64,000 nt of DNA from Gammaproteobacteria bacterium (GTDB lineage Bacteria; Pseudomonadota; Gammaproteobacteria; Steroidobacterales; Steroidobacteraceae), in assembly GCA_021773365.1 (NCBI GenBank), contig JAJFKF010000095.1:1-64000 (forward strand), read 5' to 3'. The notes beneath the pieces were generated by a model, which saw only the letters and a program-made list of their open reading frames with translations, did not search any database and had not been told where the DNA came from. Within the stretch, counting starts at the first letter, position 1. Every line of letters begins with the position of its first letter. This document shows, one piece after another, positions 43,871 to 52,200 of the stretch. Both the position numbers and the translations under genes were made by a program.

Positions 43871-45727
43871 TCATGCCTGTGTCCCCGTTTGCAGGGCCTC
43901 CAGCGTCTCCCAGCGCGCAAATTTCTCCTGCAGCTGTGCCTCGATCTCCTGCAGTCTCTGGCGATCCAGCTGGATCCGCTCTGCAGCGGAACCCGAAGCG
44001 GCAGAATCCTGGGTCGTGGAATTCGGGACCATGCGGCTCGGAACGATACGATAATAGTCTGCCGAGTTCATGCGCTCGAGTAACTCAGCCTGCTCCTGTT
44101 CGAGAGACTCGATCTGCTGCGGCAGGGCCTGCAGCTCGCGCTTCTCCTTGTATCCCAATGTTTTCTTCGGCTTGGGCGTCTCACGCGCAGGCGTGGGTGC
44201 GCGGCTTGTCTGCTCAGGCGCCGCAGGGCGTGGCCGTTGCGCCAGCCAGTCGCTGTAGCCACCGACATACTCCTGCCAGCGGCCGCCACCCTCGGCCGCT
44301 ACCGTCTGTGTAACTATGTTGTCGAGGAAGCGCCGGTCGTGACTGACCAGCAGCAATGTGCCGGGATAGTCCTGCAGCGTTTGTTCGAGCAGCTCCAGGG
44401 ATTCGATGTCCAGGTCGTTGGTGGGTTCGTCCAGTACCAGCAGGTTGGCCGGGCGGGCGAACAGACGTGCAAGCAGCAGGCGATTGCGCTCGCCGCCTGA
44501 CAGCATGCCCACCGGCGATTGCGCGACGCGGCTGGAGAACAGAAAATCGCCCAGGTAGCTCATGACATGTTTGCGCTGGCCGTTGATCTCGATCCAGTCC
44601 GAGCCTGGACTGATGGTCTCCTTCACGCTGAGATCCGGATCGAGCTGTTCACGCAGCTGGTCGAAGTAGGCGATCTGCAGATTGGTGCCCAGCCGTACCT
44701 GTCCGCCGGTCGGATCGAGCGTGCCGAGAATGATCCGCAGCAGCGTGGACTTGCCGGCGCCATTGGCGCCGATCAGACCCAGACGATCGCCGCGCATGAC
44801 ACGCAATGAGAGCTTGTCGATGATGAGGCGATCGCCATAGCGATGCGTGACGTCAGTGAGTTCGGCGACCAGTTTGCCCGAGTTGGCGCCGGCATCGAGT
44901 TTGAGAGTCAGGTTGCCCGTGCGCTCACGCCGGTTCGTCCGCTCGGTGCGCAATTGCTCAAGACGCCGTACGCGACCTTCGTTGCGCGTGCGGCGCGCCT
45001 CCACGCCCTTGCGGATCCACACCTCTTCCTGTGCCCAGAACTTGTCGAAACGGCGATTGGCGATCTCCTCGGCAGCCGACTCCTCGCGCTTGCGGGTTTC
45101 ATAGGCGGCGAAGTTGCCCGGGTAGGAGCGCAGCACGCCGCGGTCAAGTTCAAGTACGCGGGTGGTGATGCGATCGAGGAAGGCGCGGTCGTGCGTGATG
45201 ACGATGGCGGCCGGGACCTTCAGCAGTTCCGTTTCCAGCGTTTCGATGCCGCCGATGTCCAGGTGGTTGGTGGGTTCGTCGAGCAACAGCAGGTGGGGCC
45301 GGGCAGCGAGGGCGAGCGCCAGGGCGGCGCGCTTGCGTTCGCCACCGGAGCAGGTATCCGGCGCGGTATCAGGCTCCAGGTCGAAGCGGTGCAGGAATTC
45401 CACCAGCCGGGCCTCGAAGCGCCAGCGCTCGCGATCGTCGGCCGCGGTGAAGCCCAGGCGGGCCAGCAGGCTGGTGCGCAGGTCGGTGGCCGGCGGCAGT
45501 ATCGGCTCCTGCTCCACGCGCACGATGCGCAGGCCGTCCTGCCGCTGCAATTCGCCTTCATCGAGGTGCTCCTCATCGGCGATGATCTTCAGCAGCGTGG
45601 ACTTGCCGCTGCCGTTGCGGCCGATGAGGCCGATGCGCTCGCCGGCAAGCAGAGTGAATCCTGCCTGGTCGAGCAGAGGCTTGTCGCCGTAGGCGAGCTG
45701 GGCATTGCGGAGGGTGAGGACGGTCAT
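43871..45727 (-). CDS. uup: ABC-F family ATPase, Uup type
   Basis: The 618-residue soluble protein has two ABC domains: Walker A GRNGSGKST (about 36) and GANGAGKST, signatures CSGGERKRA and LSGGERNRL, Walker B with LLLDEPTNHLD and LVLDEPTNDLD. An interdomain linker and a C-terminal coiled coil (about 530-618, LQALPQQIESLEQEQAELLE) complete it. It has no membrane domain. Uup-type ABC-F proteins act on ribosomes or branched DNA; the C-terminal coiled coil is the Uup hallmark. The start codon is ATG 45727. Confidence 0.88.
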   Translation of the reverse strand: MTVLTLRNAQLAYGDKPLLDQAGFTLLAGERIGLIGRNGSGKSTLLKIIADEEHLDEGELQRQDGLRIVRVEQEPILPPATDLRTSLLARLGFTAADDRERWRFEARLVEFLHRFDLEPDTAPDTCSGGERKRAALALALAARPHLLLLDEPTNHLDIGGIETLETELLKVPAAIVITHDRAFLDRITTRVLELDRGVLRSYPGNFAAYETRKREESAAEEIANRRFDKFWAQEEVWIRKGVEARRTRNEGRVRRLEQLRTERTNRRERTGNLTLKLDAGANSGKLVAELTDVTHRYGDRLIIDKLSLRVMRGDRLGLIGANGAGKSTLLRIILGTLDPTGGQVRLGTNLQIAYFDQLREQLDPDLSVKETISPGSDWIEINGQRKHVMSYLGDFLFSSRVAQSPVGMLSGGERNRLLLARLFARPANLLVLDEPTNDLDIESLELLEQTLQDYPGTLLLVSHDRRFLDNIVTQTVAAEGGGRWQEYVGGYSDWLAQRPRPAAPEQTSRAPTPARETPKPKKTLGYKEKRELQALPQQIESLEQEQAELLERMNSADYYRIVPSRMVPNSTTQDSAASGSAAERIQLDRQRLQEIEAQLQEKFARWETLEALQTGTQA

Positions 45728-45820
45728 GTCTTCATGATTATCGCCTGCCGTGTGCCTTTGCGGGCCGCTTCTCCCGCCTCATTCATCATATACAGGATGC
45801 GGAAAGCGATTCCCGACGCT

Positions 45821-46855
45821 TCACCCGCCCAGTAAAAGCGCCCGGCTTTCGGGCTCCAGCCGTTTGAGTCCTGCGTCCAGGCGCTTGCGCCATCCGGGCC
45901 CGCGCGCCCGCGCTTCCTCGAACGCCTCCTGCAGTTCCAGGCCGCGTCGCTTCAGTGCGAAGGCGTGAATGAGCGTCTCCGCCTGCCGGATATCCTTGTC
46001 CGACTTGGCGCTGCCCGTTCCATGTGTTTGCCGCTGCGTGGCCACGATGAGTTTGTGAATCGCATAGCGTTGGGGCGCCGGTACGCGCACCAGCACGCCG
46101 AAGCGGTGCAGAACTGCCGCCTCGATCGTGTCGCGCAACAAAAAATCGAGGAAGCGCAGTGCAACGGCATCTGAGCGCGCGCTGGGAAGTTTCGACGGCG
46201 CATCGCGTTCCGCGCCGCGATGGGTCGTCAAAATGTCGACGCGATAGCCCCCTGGGCGCGCGTATACGGCGGCGAGAGTGGGATCGGTGATGTGCGTCAC
46301 CGGCTCAAAGTCAGGGTCGACCTCGCGCAGGACTTCCAGCAATGGACGTCCGAGCGCATCGTCGATCGCCACCGAAATGCCGTAGTCCTGAGCGAGGTCC
46401 AGATCCGCGGTCTGCAGCGCCGCGCCCGGCAGGCGTACGCCCAGCAGTCCGCTGTAAGTCTGAAACGCCACGGTACCGACGATCACCCCGCGGAGGCGAA
46501 AAAAGCCTGCTGCTGCCAACGCTTCCAGCAGGGCGCCGGTCAGTGCATCCGGTGTACTGAGCCCGGCTCCGATCAGCGCCTTCACCACAGTGCGGCGGGC
46601 GTCGGCATCCACTTTGGCGCGCCGGCCGGCTTCGATTGAAGCGGTGAGCGCGGGTGTCTCGGGACCCACATACCGCTCCGGCGGTCGCTCCCCGCGCCGG
46701 GTGGGTTCCTGGGCATACCAGTAATTCCTTCCTGAAATCAATCGCTTGCGAAAGGTGGAGCCTTCCGGATACGCGCTGACGCCCGCAATGCGCAGCTGAT
46801 CGATCAGTTCCGCACAACCGGTCTGGATGGCCAGAGGAATTTCTTGCAGCAGCAT
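45821..46855 (-). CDS. GSU2403-family nucleotidyltransferase-fold protein
   Basis: The 344-residue protein begins MLLQEIPLAIQTGCAELIDQ and contains GSTFRKRLISGRNYWYAQEP, RYVGPETP and a nucleotidyltransferase-like core around VGTVAFQTYSGLLGV and TADLDLAQD (Asp-x-Asp). It resembles the minimal nucleotidyltransferase family annotated as GSU2403-like; the true substrate is unknown, and a toxin or tRNA-modifying role is possible. The start codon directly abuts a perfect inverted repeat (46856-46884), suggesting tight autoregulation. No partner antitoxin gene is seen next to it. Confidence 0.75.
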   Translation of the reverse strand: MLLQEIPLAIQTGCAELIDQLRIAGVSAYPEGSTFRKRLISGRNYWYAQEPTRRGERPPERYVGPETPALTASIEAGRRAKVDADARRTVVKALIGAGLSTPDALTGALLEALAAAGFFRLRGVIVGTVAFQTYSGLLGVRLPGAALQTADLDLAQDYGISVAIDDALGRPLLEVLREVDPDFEPVTHITDPTLAAVYARPGGYRVDILTTHRGAERDAPSKLPSARSDAVALRFLDFLLRDTIEAAVLHRFGVLVRVPAPQRYAIHKLIVATQRQTHGTGSAKSDKDIRQAETLIHAFALKRRGLELQEAFEEARARGPGWRKRLDAGLKRLEPESRALLLGG

Positions 46856-46884
46856 TTACCGGCAAAATGCCAACTTGCCGGTAA
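46856..46884 (-). promoter_or_regulatory. Perfect palindrome directly upstream of the nucleotidyltransferase gene
   Basis: TTACCGGCAA (46856-46865) and TTGCCGGTAA (46875-46884) form 10-base perfect arms around a 9-base spacer. The left arm touches the start codon at 46855. A bound repressor would block initiation; a transcript starting inside would be nearly leaderless. Confidence 0.6.
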
Positions 46885-47011
46885 TTCGTCAACGGCTGAA
46901 AAACGGGCGACTGCCGGTCGTGCTGCGCGACGAGCGCCTCCAGCGCCCGCGGCACGGAAATTGCTGCAAACAGCCTGTCGCTACCCGGAACTACAACAAA
47001 GGGGCATTCCC

Positions 47012-47149
47012 ATGGTTCTAAGCATCGGCCCAATAATTTCCCTCATCGCCGGCATCCTGATCCTGGTCATGCCGCGCCTGCTCAACTACATCGTGGCCAT
47101 CTACCTGATCGTGATCGGCCTGGTGGGATTATTCGGCAACAGATTGTAA
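47012..47149 (+). CDS. DUF3096 small membrane protein
   Basis: The 45-residue protein is almost entirely hydrophobic with two short helices split by PRLLNY: VLSIGPIISLIAGILILVM and YIVAIYLIVIGLVGLFG. This is the DUF3096 pattern. It is an inner-membrane peptide of unknown function. AAGGGG lies about eight bases before ATG 47012. It is convergent with the anti-sigma gene, with five bases between ends. Confidence 0.82.
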   Translation: MVLSIGPIISLIAGILILVMPRLLNYIVAIYLIVIGLVGLFGNRL

Positions 47150-47154
47150 GCCGT

Positions 47155-47910
47155 TCAATTCCAGCCGCGGTTGCGCGCCGCGGCTTCGGCTGTTGCATCG
47201 AGGGGTTCGCCCTCGATGCGGTCCTGCGCGGCGTGCAGCACGCTGGCGGGCAGGGCGCCGGCGGCCATGCGGTAGCCTTCACCAGTGGGTTCGGCTGTTC
47301 CCTGTTGCAGCGCATGGAGGCGCCAGCTGGTTTGTTCACGGCAGGCTAATCCAGCCAGACCGCTGCCGTCCTGCATGACAAAGGTGCGGCAGTACTGACC
47401 GGTCTGGTCGCGGAAACTGAGCGCGATGCGCACGACATCGCCGGCTGCCGGTGCGCCCGACAGCTGTGTGTTCAGCGCCCGATTCAGCGTGCCCCGCGCC
47501 ACCAGGTGGCCGTCTTCGCTGCGGAGCGGCCCGGAATCCTGGGAGTGCCACAACTGCTGTCCCAGAAACAAACCGACGACCAGGCATGCAGCCATGGCGC
47601 TCCACTCGGGCAAAGACCAGCGGCGCCGCGTCCCGGCGCCTCTGGTGGCGTGGGCGTGGGTCAGGTCGGTGACCTTTGTCTGCTGCGTTCCGGCAGGGGA
47701 GGTGCGGGCGGCAGCGAGCAGACGCTCCGGCACCGGTTCACTCAATACATCGCCGAAGGCAGACTGCAGCTGGTGGCGCAGGGTGCGATGATGCTCGACC
47801 TCCTGCGCCACGGCGGGATCGGCGACCATGGCAGTTTCCACTTCCGCGCATGCGCGGGCGTCGAGCTCGCCGTCCACGTAGGCCATCAATGTTCCGGTCG
47901 AGGGTTTCAT
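47155..47910 (-). CDS. Transmembrane anti-sigma factor
   Basis: The 251-residue protein has an N-terminal anti-sigma domain (about 1-70, LMAYVDGELDARACAEVE) without the zinc HxxxCxxC motif, one membrane helix (about 105-124, SAMAACLVVGLFLGQQL) and a periplasmic part. It should hold the ECF sigma factor encoded just upstream (47913-48413). The two-base gap between genes implies co-translation. This is a different architecture from FecR: no FecR or DUF4974 domain. Confidence 0.85.
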   Translation of the reverse strand: MKPSTGTLMAYVDGELDARACAEVETAMVADPAVAQEVEHHRTLRHQLQSAFGDVLSEPVPERLLAAARTSPAGTQQTKVTDLTHAHATRGAGTRRRWSLPEWSAMAACLVVGLFLGQQLWHSQDSGPLRSEDGHLVARGTLNRALNTQLSGAPAAGDVVRIALSFRDQTGQYCRTFVMQDGSGLAGLACREQTSWRLHALQQGTAEPTGEGYRMAAGALPASVLHAAQDRIEGEPLDATAEAAARNRGWN

Positions 47911-47912
47911 GG

Positions 47913-48413
47913 TCAGTTGCCTCCGCTCTTGCCAAGCAGGCGGGTCAGTGTTTCACGTCCGCGGGCGAGGCGGCTGGTGAGCGTGCCCATGGGCACTGTC
48001 ATCGCCTCAGCCGCTTCCTTGTACGAGAGACCCTCGATCAGCACCAGGCTGACTGCGGTACTCTGCTCCTCTGGCAACTGCGCCAGCGCGGTCTGAATGG
48101 AGATCGCATCGATGGTGGCCGTAGTGGTCTCCTCTCCCACCTGTTCGCCGGCCTCCCCGGAGACAAACACCCGTGCGTGTCGGCCGCGCGAGCGCATCTC
48201 GTCGATCCAGGCATTTCTGAGAATTCCAAACATCCAACTCTCCAGGCGCGTATCGGATCGCCACTGATCGAGGCGCGTCAGCGCCCGTTCAATACCGATC
48301 TGCACCAGGTCGTCGGCGTCGTGCGGGTTGCGCGTCAGGTTACGCGCGAAACGGCGCAGCCGCGGCAGCAGCTCAATGATCCGTTCCCGCACCGATTCCA
48401 CGGCCTGGTTCAT
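47913..48413 (-). CDS. ECF sigma factor (non-FecI)
   Basis: The 166-residue protein has region 2 (about 10-80, PHDADDLVQIGIERALTRL, ESWMFGILRNAWIDEMR) and region 4 (about 110-160, LSYKEAAEAMTVPMGTLTSR). It is closer to RpoE/EcfG-like ECFs than to FecI. It should be controlled by the anti-sigma protein that follows. ATG 48413 is used, though an in-frame start at 48506 exists. The divergent subtilase gene at 48521 shares its upstream region and is a likely target. Confidence 0.87.
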   Translation of the reverse strand: MNQAVESVRERIIELLPRLRRFARNLTRNPHDADDLVQIGIERALTRLDQWRSDTRLESWMFGILRNAWIDEMRSRGRHARVFVSGEAGEQVGEETTTATIDAISIQTALAQLPEEQSTAVSLVLIEGLSYKEAAEAMTVPMGTLTSRLARGRETLTRLLGKSGGN

Positions 48414-48520
48414 CCATCTCTCTGTATATACGAAGCCGGCGGGCATTTTCTTCCATTGGGCGGGTGCCGTCATCTGTTTGCATATGGCTACGTTGACTGT
48501 GCGCACAAGGGGTGGCTACT

Positions 48521-49828
48521 GTGTTCGCCATGTTGCGCCGTTTTTTACCGCTGTTCGTTATCATGGGGCTGTGTACGGCCCAGGCACAGATCGTGCTGCC
48601 GCCGCCCGTGCAATTGCCGCGTCTGCCGCAGGTCCGGCTGCCGGTGGACGTCAGCAGGACAGTGACGGATGCGGTGGAGTCCGTCGATCCGCAGAAGCTG
48701 GTGGATCTGCGCGGTGAACGCATAAGCCGGCTGCTGCACGAGCATCGTGACCGGGTGGAAGCCGATCCGCGCGGGGCGCCCATGGTGAGGGCGGAAGTGG
48801 TGGCGCTGTCGCCCTCACCGGAAGCGGTGCAGCGCGCGCTGGCCGCCGGATTCGTCGTGGTGCGTGAGCAGCAGCTTGAGGGTCTGGAACTCAGGACAGT
48901 GGTTTTTCGCACGCCACGGCGCATGTCCACGCGGCGAGCGTTGCAGCGGTTGCGCGACCTCGACCCATCGGGTACTTACGACTTCAATCATATTTACCTG
49001 GAGAGCGGTGGAATCGGCGTGGCGCAGCCATTGCCTGGAACGTCGGCGCCTGTCGTATTGCCAGCCGCCGCAACAGGCCTGAAAGTCGGGCTGATCGACG
49101 GTGGAGTACAGAAGACGCATCCCGTTTTTTCTGCCGTGCCGATGTATTTCTTTGGCTGCGATGGTCGGCCGGTGCCAGGCGAGCATGGCACCGCCGTGGC
49201 ATCCCTTTTGGTTGGCAGTACTGAAACGTTCTCCGGCGCTGCGCCACGGGCACAGCTGTACGCCGCTGATGTGTACTGCGGTGCGCCCACCGGCGGCGCC
49301 GTGGATGCGATCGCACAGGCCTTTGCCTGGCTGGCGCGGGAGCGCGTCGGCGTGATCAATGTGAGTCTGGTCGGGCCGGCCAACGATATGCTCGAGCGCA
49401 TCGTGCGGTCGGTGCTTGAACGCGGACATATCGTCGTGGCGGCGGTGGGCAACGACGGCCCGGCATCGCCGCCGCTGTATCCGGCTGCCTATGCCGGCGT
49501 GACAGGCGTGACCGGTGTTGATGGCAAGCGCAGGGTTCTGCTGGAAGCGCTGCGCGGCGAGCAGGTTGATTTCGCCGCGCCCGGAGCCGACATGCTGGCC
49601 GCCAGCGGGACGGACGGGTTCTCGGCGGTGCGCGGTACCTCGTTTGCTGCGCCCATAGTCGCGGGATTGCTGGCGCGCGAGCTGTTCAAGCCGGATGCCG
49701 CAGCGGCAGGGCGGGCAATGGAGCGTCTCGTTTCACAGGCCGAGGATCTGGGGCAGCGAGGTCCGGATGCCGTGTATGGGCGCGGATTTGTGGCGGCGGC
49801 CGGCAGCATTGTCGCTACAACCAATTGA
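48521..49828 (+). CDS. Secreted S8 (subtilisin-family) serine peptidase
   Basis: The 435-residue protein has a signal peptide (MLRRFLPLFVIMGLCTAQAQ), a propeptide-like region (about 25-175) and a subtilase domain (about 185-430). The catalytic triad is visible: Asp in VGLIDGGV, His in GEHGTAVAS, Ser in GTSFAAPI. The oxyanion Asn lies in AAVGNDGPASPP. It should degrade proteins outside the cytoplasm. GTG 48521 follows AAGGGGTGG at good spacing; GTG 48512 and ATG 48530 are alternatives. It is divergent from the ECF sigma gene. Confidence 0.88.
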   Translation: MFAMLRRFLPLFVIMGLCTAQAQIVLPPPVQLPRLPQVRLPVDVSRTVTDAVESVDPQKLVDLRGERISRLLHEHRDRVEADPRGAPMVRAEVVALSPSPEAVQRALAAGFVVVREQQLEGLELRTVVFRTPRRMSTRRALQRLRDLDPSGTYDFNHIYLESGGIGVAQPLPGTSAPVVLPAAATGLKVGLIDGGVQKTHPVFSAVPMYFFGCDGRPVPGEHGTAVASLLVGSTETFSGAAPRAQLYAADVYCGAPTGGAVDAIAQAFAWLARERVGVINVSLVGPANDMLERIVRSVLERGHIVVAAVGNDGPASPPLYPAAYAGVTGVTGVDGKRRVLLEALRGEQVDFAAPGADMLAASGTDGFSAVRGTSFAAPIVAGLLARELFKPDAAAAGRAMERLVSQAEDLGQRGPDAVYGRGFVAAAGSIVATTN

Positions 49829-49939
49829 ATAACAAGGGAATATGGATTCCTTCGCCGAAGGCTGGAAGAAAGCTGCCCGCCGGTTCGTATGACTCTCTGA
49901 AGGCCGCGGATACTCCGCTGCCAGCAAAGGAGAATGGTC

Positions 49940-50641
49940 ATGAACACGAAGCATTTATTTCCGGGCGCGGCCATAGCCGCGGTGCTTGCGATCTCCATGC
50001 CGGCCGATGCGCAGATTCTGGGCGGCGGAATTGGCGGCGCGGTGAACGGTACGTTGTCTGGTGGTCTGCGTGGCGTCGGCGGCATGGGCCGTGGCGGTCT
50101 CGGTGGCATGATTCGCGGTGGTGCTGACGGCACGGTGCGTGGGGCCGTAAGCGGTGCAACCAATACCGCTGGCTCGGTGGATTCCACTGTCAGTGCAGCG
50201 GCATCTGTCGCCACCGACGCAGCGGGATCGGTGAGCGTCCCGCCAGTGCCCGAGTTGCCCGCCGCGCAGCTGCCCGACACGCCGGCTCAGCCGCAGCTGC
50301 CCACCGAGGGCATGCTCGACGGAACGCTCGATGCCGACGGTACGCTGGACACCGCGTTCGAGGCGACAGGCTCGACGATGTCCGGAGCGACAGAGGAGGC
50401 TGGCAACGCGGAAGCCGGCAGCAGCGCAGATGAAGCTGCTTCACCTCTGCAGACGGATGTGCTTGCCGGTGGTGCGCTCGACAGTGTCCTGCAGGCAGAT
50501 GCGTCAACCGACAAGGAAGAGGCCCGCGCATCGACCCGCAGCGAATCGGCAGGCAGTGTGCAGGCAAAAACGCGCCGCACCGATGCTTCTGCCGGGGCTT
50601 CACAAAGCGCTGGCACAAGCGCCTCGGTCAAGCGTCAGTAA
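49940..50641 (+). CDS. Secreted Gly/Ala-rich low-complexity protein, function unknown
   Basis: The 233-residue protein has a signal peptide (about 1-24, ending MPADAQ), then a Gly-rich stretch with GxG and RGG repeats (about 25-75), and a Ser/Ala/Thr/Glu-rich remainder with no recognisable domain and no cysteine. It may be a surface or matrix protein. GGAG precedes ATG 49940. It lies 111 bases after the subtilase gene in the same direction, so it could be that peptidase's partner or substrate. A strong terminator follows at 50661. Confidence 0.7.
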   Translation: MNTKHLFPGAAIAAVLAISMPADAQILGGGIGGAVNGTLSGGLRGVGGMGRGGLGGMIRGGADGTVRGAVSGATNTAGSVDSTVSAAASVATDAAGSVSVPPVPELPAAQLPDTPAQPQLPTEGMLDGTLDADGTLDTAFEATGSTMSGATEEAGNAEAGSSADEAASPLQTDVLAGGALDSVLQADASTDKEEARASTRSESAGSVQAKTRRTDASAGASQSAGTSASVKRQ

Positions 50642-50660
50642 TTTTCCTGATGCGACAGGT

Positions 50661-50692
50661 ATGGCGGTGGGAGAGTCTCCCACCGCCATTTT
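50661..50692 (+). terminator. Rho-independent terminator after the Gly/Ala-rich gene
   Basis: A perfect 13-base inverted repeat (ATGGCGGTGGGAG / CTCCCACCGCCAT, loop AGT) is followed by TTT. It is the strongest stem-loop noticed in the window and separates this gene from the convergent hydrolase gene. Confidence 0.85.
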
Positions 50693-50750
50693 CAATGGTG
50701 GCGATCAAACCAGAGGTTCTTCGCGACTGCACGGCGCGACCGATCCCGGG

Positions 50751-51944
50751 CTATTTCCCGAACACCGGGAACACTGTCTCCATCAGGTCCCGTCTGATCC
50801 TGCGCAGCGGTCCAGTCTCGCGGCTGCCATCGGTCCGGTTGGAATTGGCGGCATATACGACTGCTGTTCGGGTTTCCGGCTGGATGTAGACAAAGGCCGT
50901 AAAGGATTTCTGGCTGCCGGTATGGCCGATGTAGCGTGTGGTTGCGCTGCCGTCTGCGGATGGGTGATCGATGACGAAGAAGCCCATCCCCATGCGTTCC
51001 TCCACGCTGTCGTCCGTCGTGGGGAAGCCGGGCTGCCACATCTCCCGCAGGGTGCTGCGCGCCAGCACGGTGTCGTAGTTGCCGTTGTCGCCCACGCCCA
51101 GCCAGAAGTTCAGCCATTTGATCATGTCGCTCACCGGTCCGTTCAGACCGCCGTTGCCGGTGGTGGCGCCGGTGTCGAAGTCCAGTCCTTCCGCCACGGT
51201 CTTGTCGTCGCTGACGGTGTAGTTGTTGGAGCGATGTTTGAGTAAGTAATAAGGCGTCACGTCAAAGTAGCTGCGCGTCATGCCCAGCGGCATCAGGATG
51301 TTCTTAGTGATGTACATCTCGATGTCATCGCCGGAAACAATCTCGATCACCCGCCCGAGCATGCTGGTGCCGGGATTGGAGTAGGAGTACTTCGAGCCGG
51401 GCGCAAATTGAATTTCCGAGTAGGGCATCATCGCCGCAACCTGCCACCAGTGTTTCGGTTCGTGCGGTTTCCAGTCGCCATCACCGCGCCAGGGGAAGGT
51501 GGGGCCGCGGAAACCCGAGGTGTGCGTGATCAGGTGTCGCAGGGTAATGGCGTCCATGCTGCCGTAGGGATTGTGAACCTGTCGCACTTCCGGCAGATAC
51601 TTTGATACCGGATCGTCAAGATCGAGCAGACCGCGATCGCGCAGCTGCATTGCCGCCACTTCCGTGAAGGTCTTGGTAATCGAGGCCCAGTGATACAGCG
51701 TGTTCTCGTCCACCTTGCGGTCGCTGTCGACATCCGCGTAGCCATGGTGGGCAGCGCGAACGGTTTTGCCCTCGTGGACAAAGTACAGACTGGAACCGAC
51801 AACATCCTGGGACTGCAGGATCTGGCGGTAGCGCCCTTCGGCCGCCTTCCACGCGGCGTCGAATCCAGCCGGCACGCCTGCCGTGGCAGGCAGTGCACAG
51901 ACCAGCGCGGCGGCAAGGAGAGTGTGTGGAATGGCTCTGTTCAT
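50751..51944 (-). CDS. Secreted class C beta-lactamase-fold serine hydrolase
   Basis: The 397-residue protein has a signal peptide (about 1-22, ending PATAG) and the beta-lactamase-fold motifs: SITK (Ser88, Lys91), YSN (188-190) and HTG near the C-terminus in YIGHTGSQKS. This fold covers AmpC beta-lactamases, D-aminopeptidases and esterases; the sequence does not fix the substrate. GGAGCGAACC precedes the start ATG 51944. It is divergent from the erythromycin-esterase-like gene at 52201, sharing a 256-base upstream region. Confidence 0.88.
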   Translation of the reverse strand: MNRAIPHTLLAAALVCALPATAGVPAGFDAAWKAAEGRYRQILQSQDVVGSSLYFVHEGKTVRAAHHGYADVDSDRKVDENTLYHWASITKTFTEVAAMQLRDRGLLDLDDPVSKYLPEVRQVHNPYGSMDAITLRHLITHTSGFRGPTFPWRGDGDWKPHEPKHWWQVAAMMPYSEIQFAPGSKYSYSNPGTSMLGRVIEIVSGDDIEMYITKNILMPLGMTRSYFDVTPYYLLKHRSNNYTVSDDKTVAEGLDFDTGATTGNGGLNGPVSDMIKWLNFWLGVGDNGNYDTVLARSTLREMWQPGFPTTDDSVEERMGMGFFVIDHPSADGSATTRYIGHTGSQKSFTAFVYIQPETRTAVVYAANSNRTDGSRETGPLRRIRRDLMETVFPVFGK

Positions 51945-52200
51945 GGTTCGCTCCGTTCAATGTTCTTGAGCAGGTCAGAATCGATCCGGTCTGTTTCAGT
52001 TCCGGCCAATGTAGCGCCGTCGGCTTCAGGCATGGGTCATTTTTTCTGGGCGTAAGACCGGAATTGATGATGGGCATGCGGTGCATTGCGTGCGATCACA
52101 GTATGTTTTTCGTTTGCAGACTTTCGCTGATCTTTGTGCGCAGCTTAAGATGGGGTGGCTCTACACAATCCTTGCCGCGCCCAGCGACGTGAAACACAGT

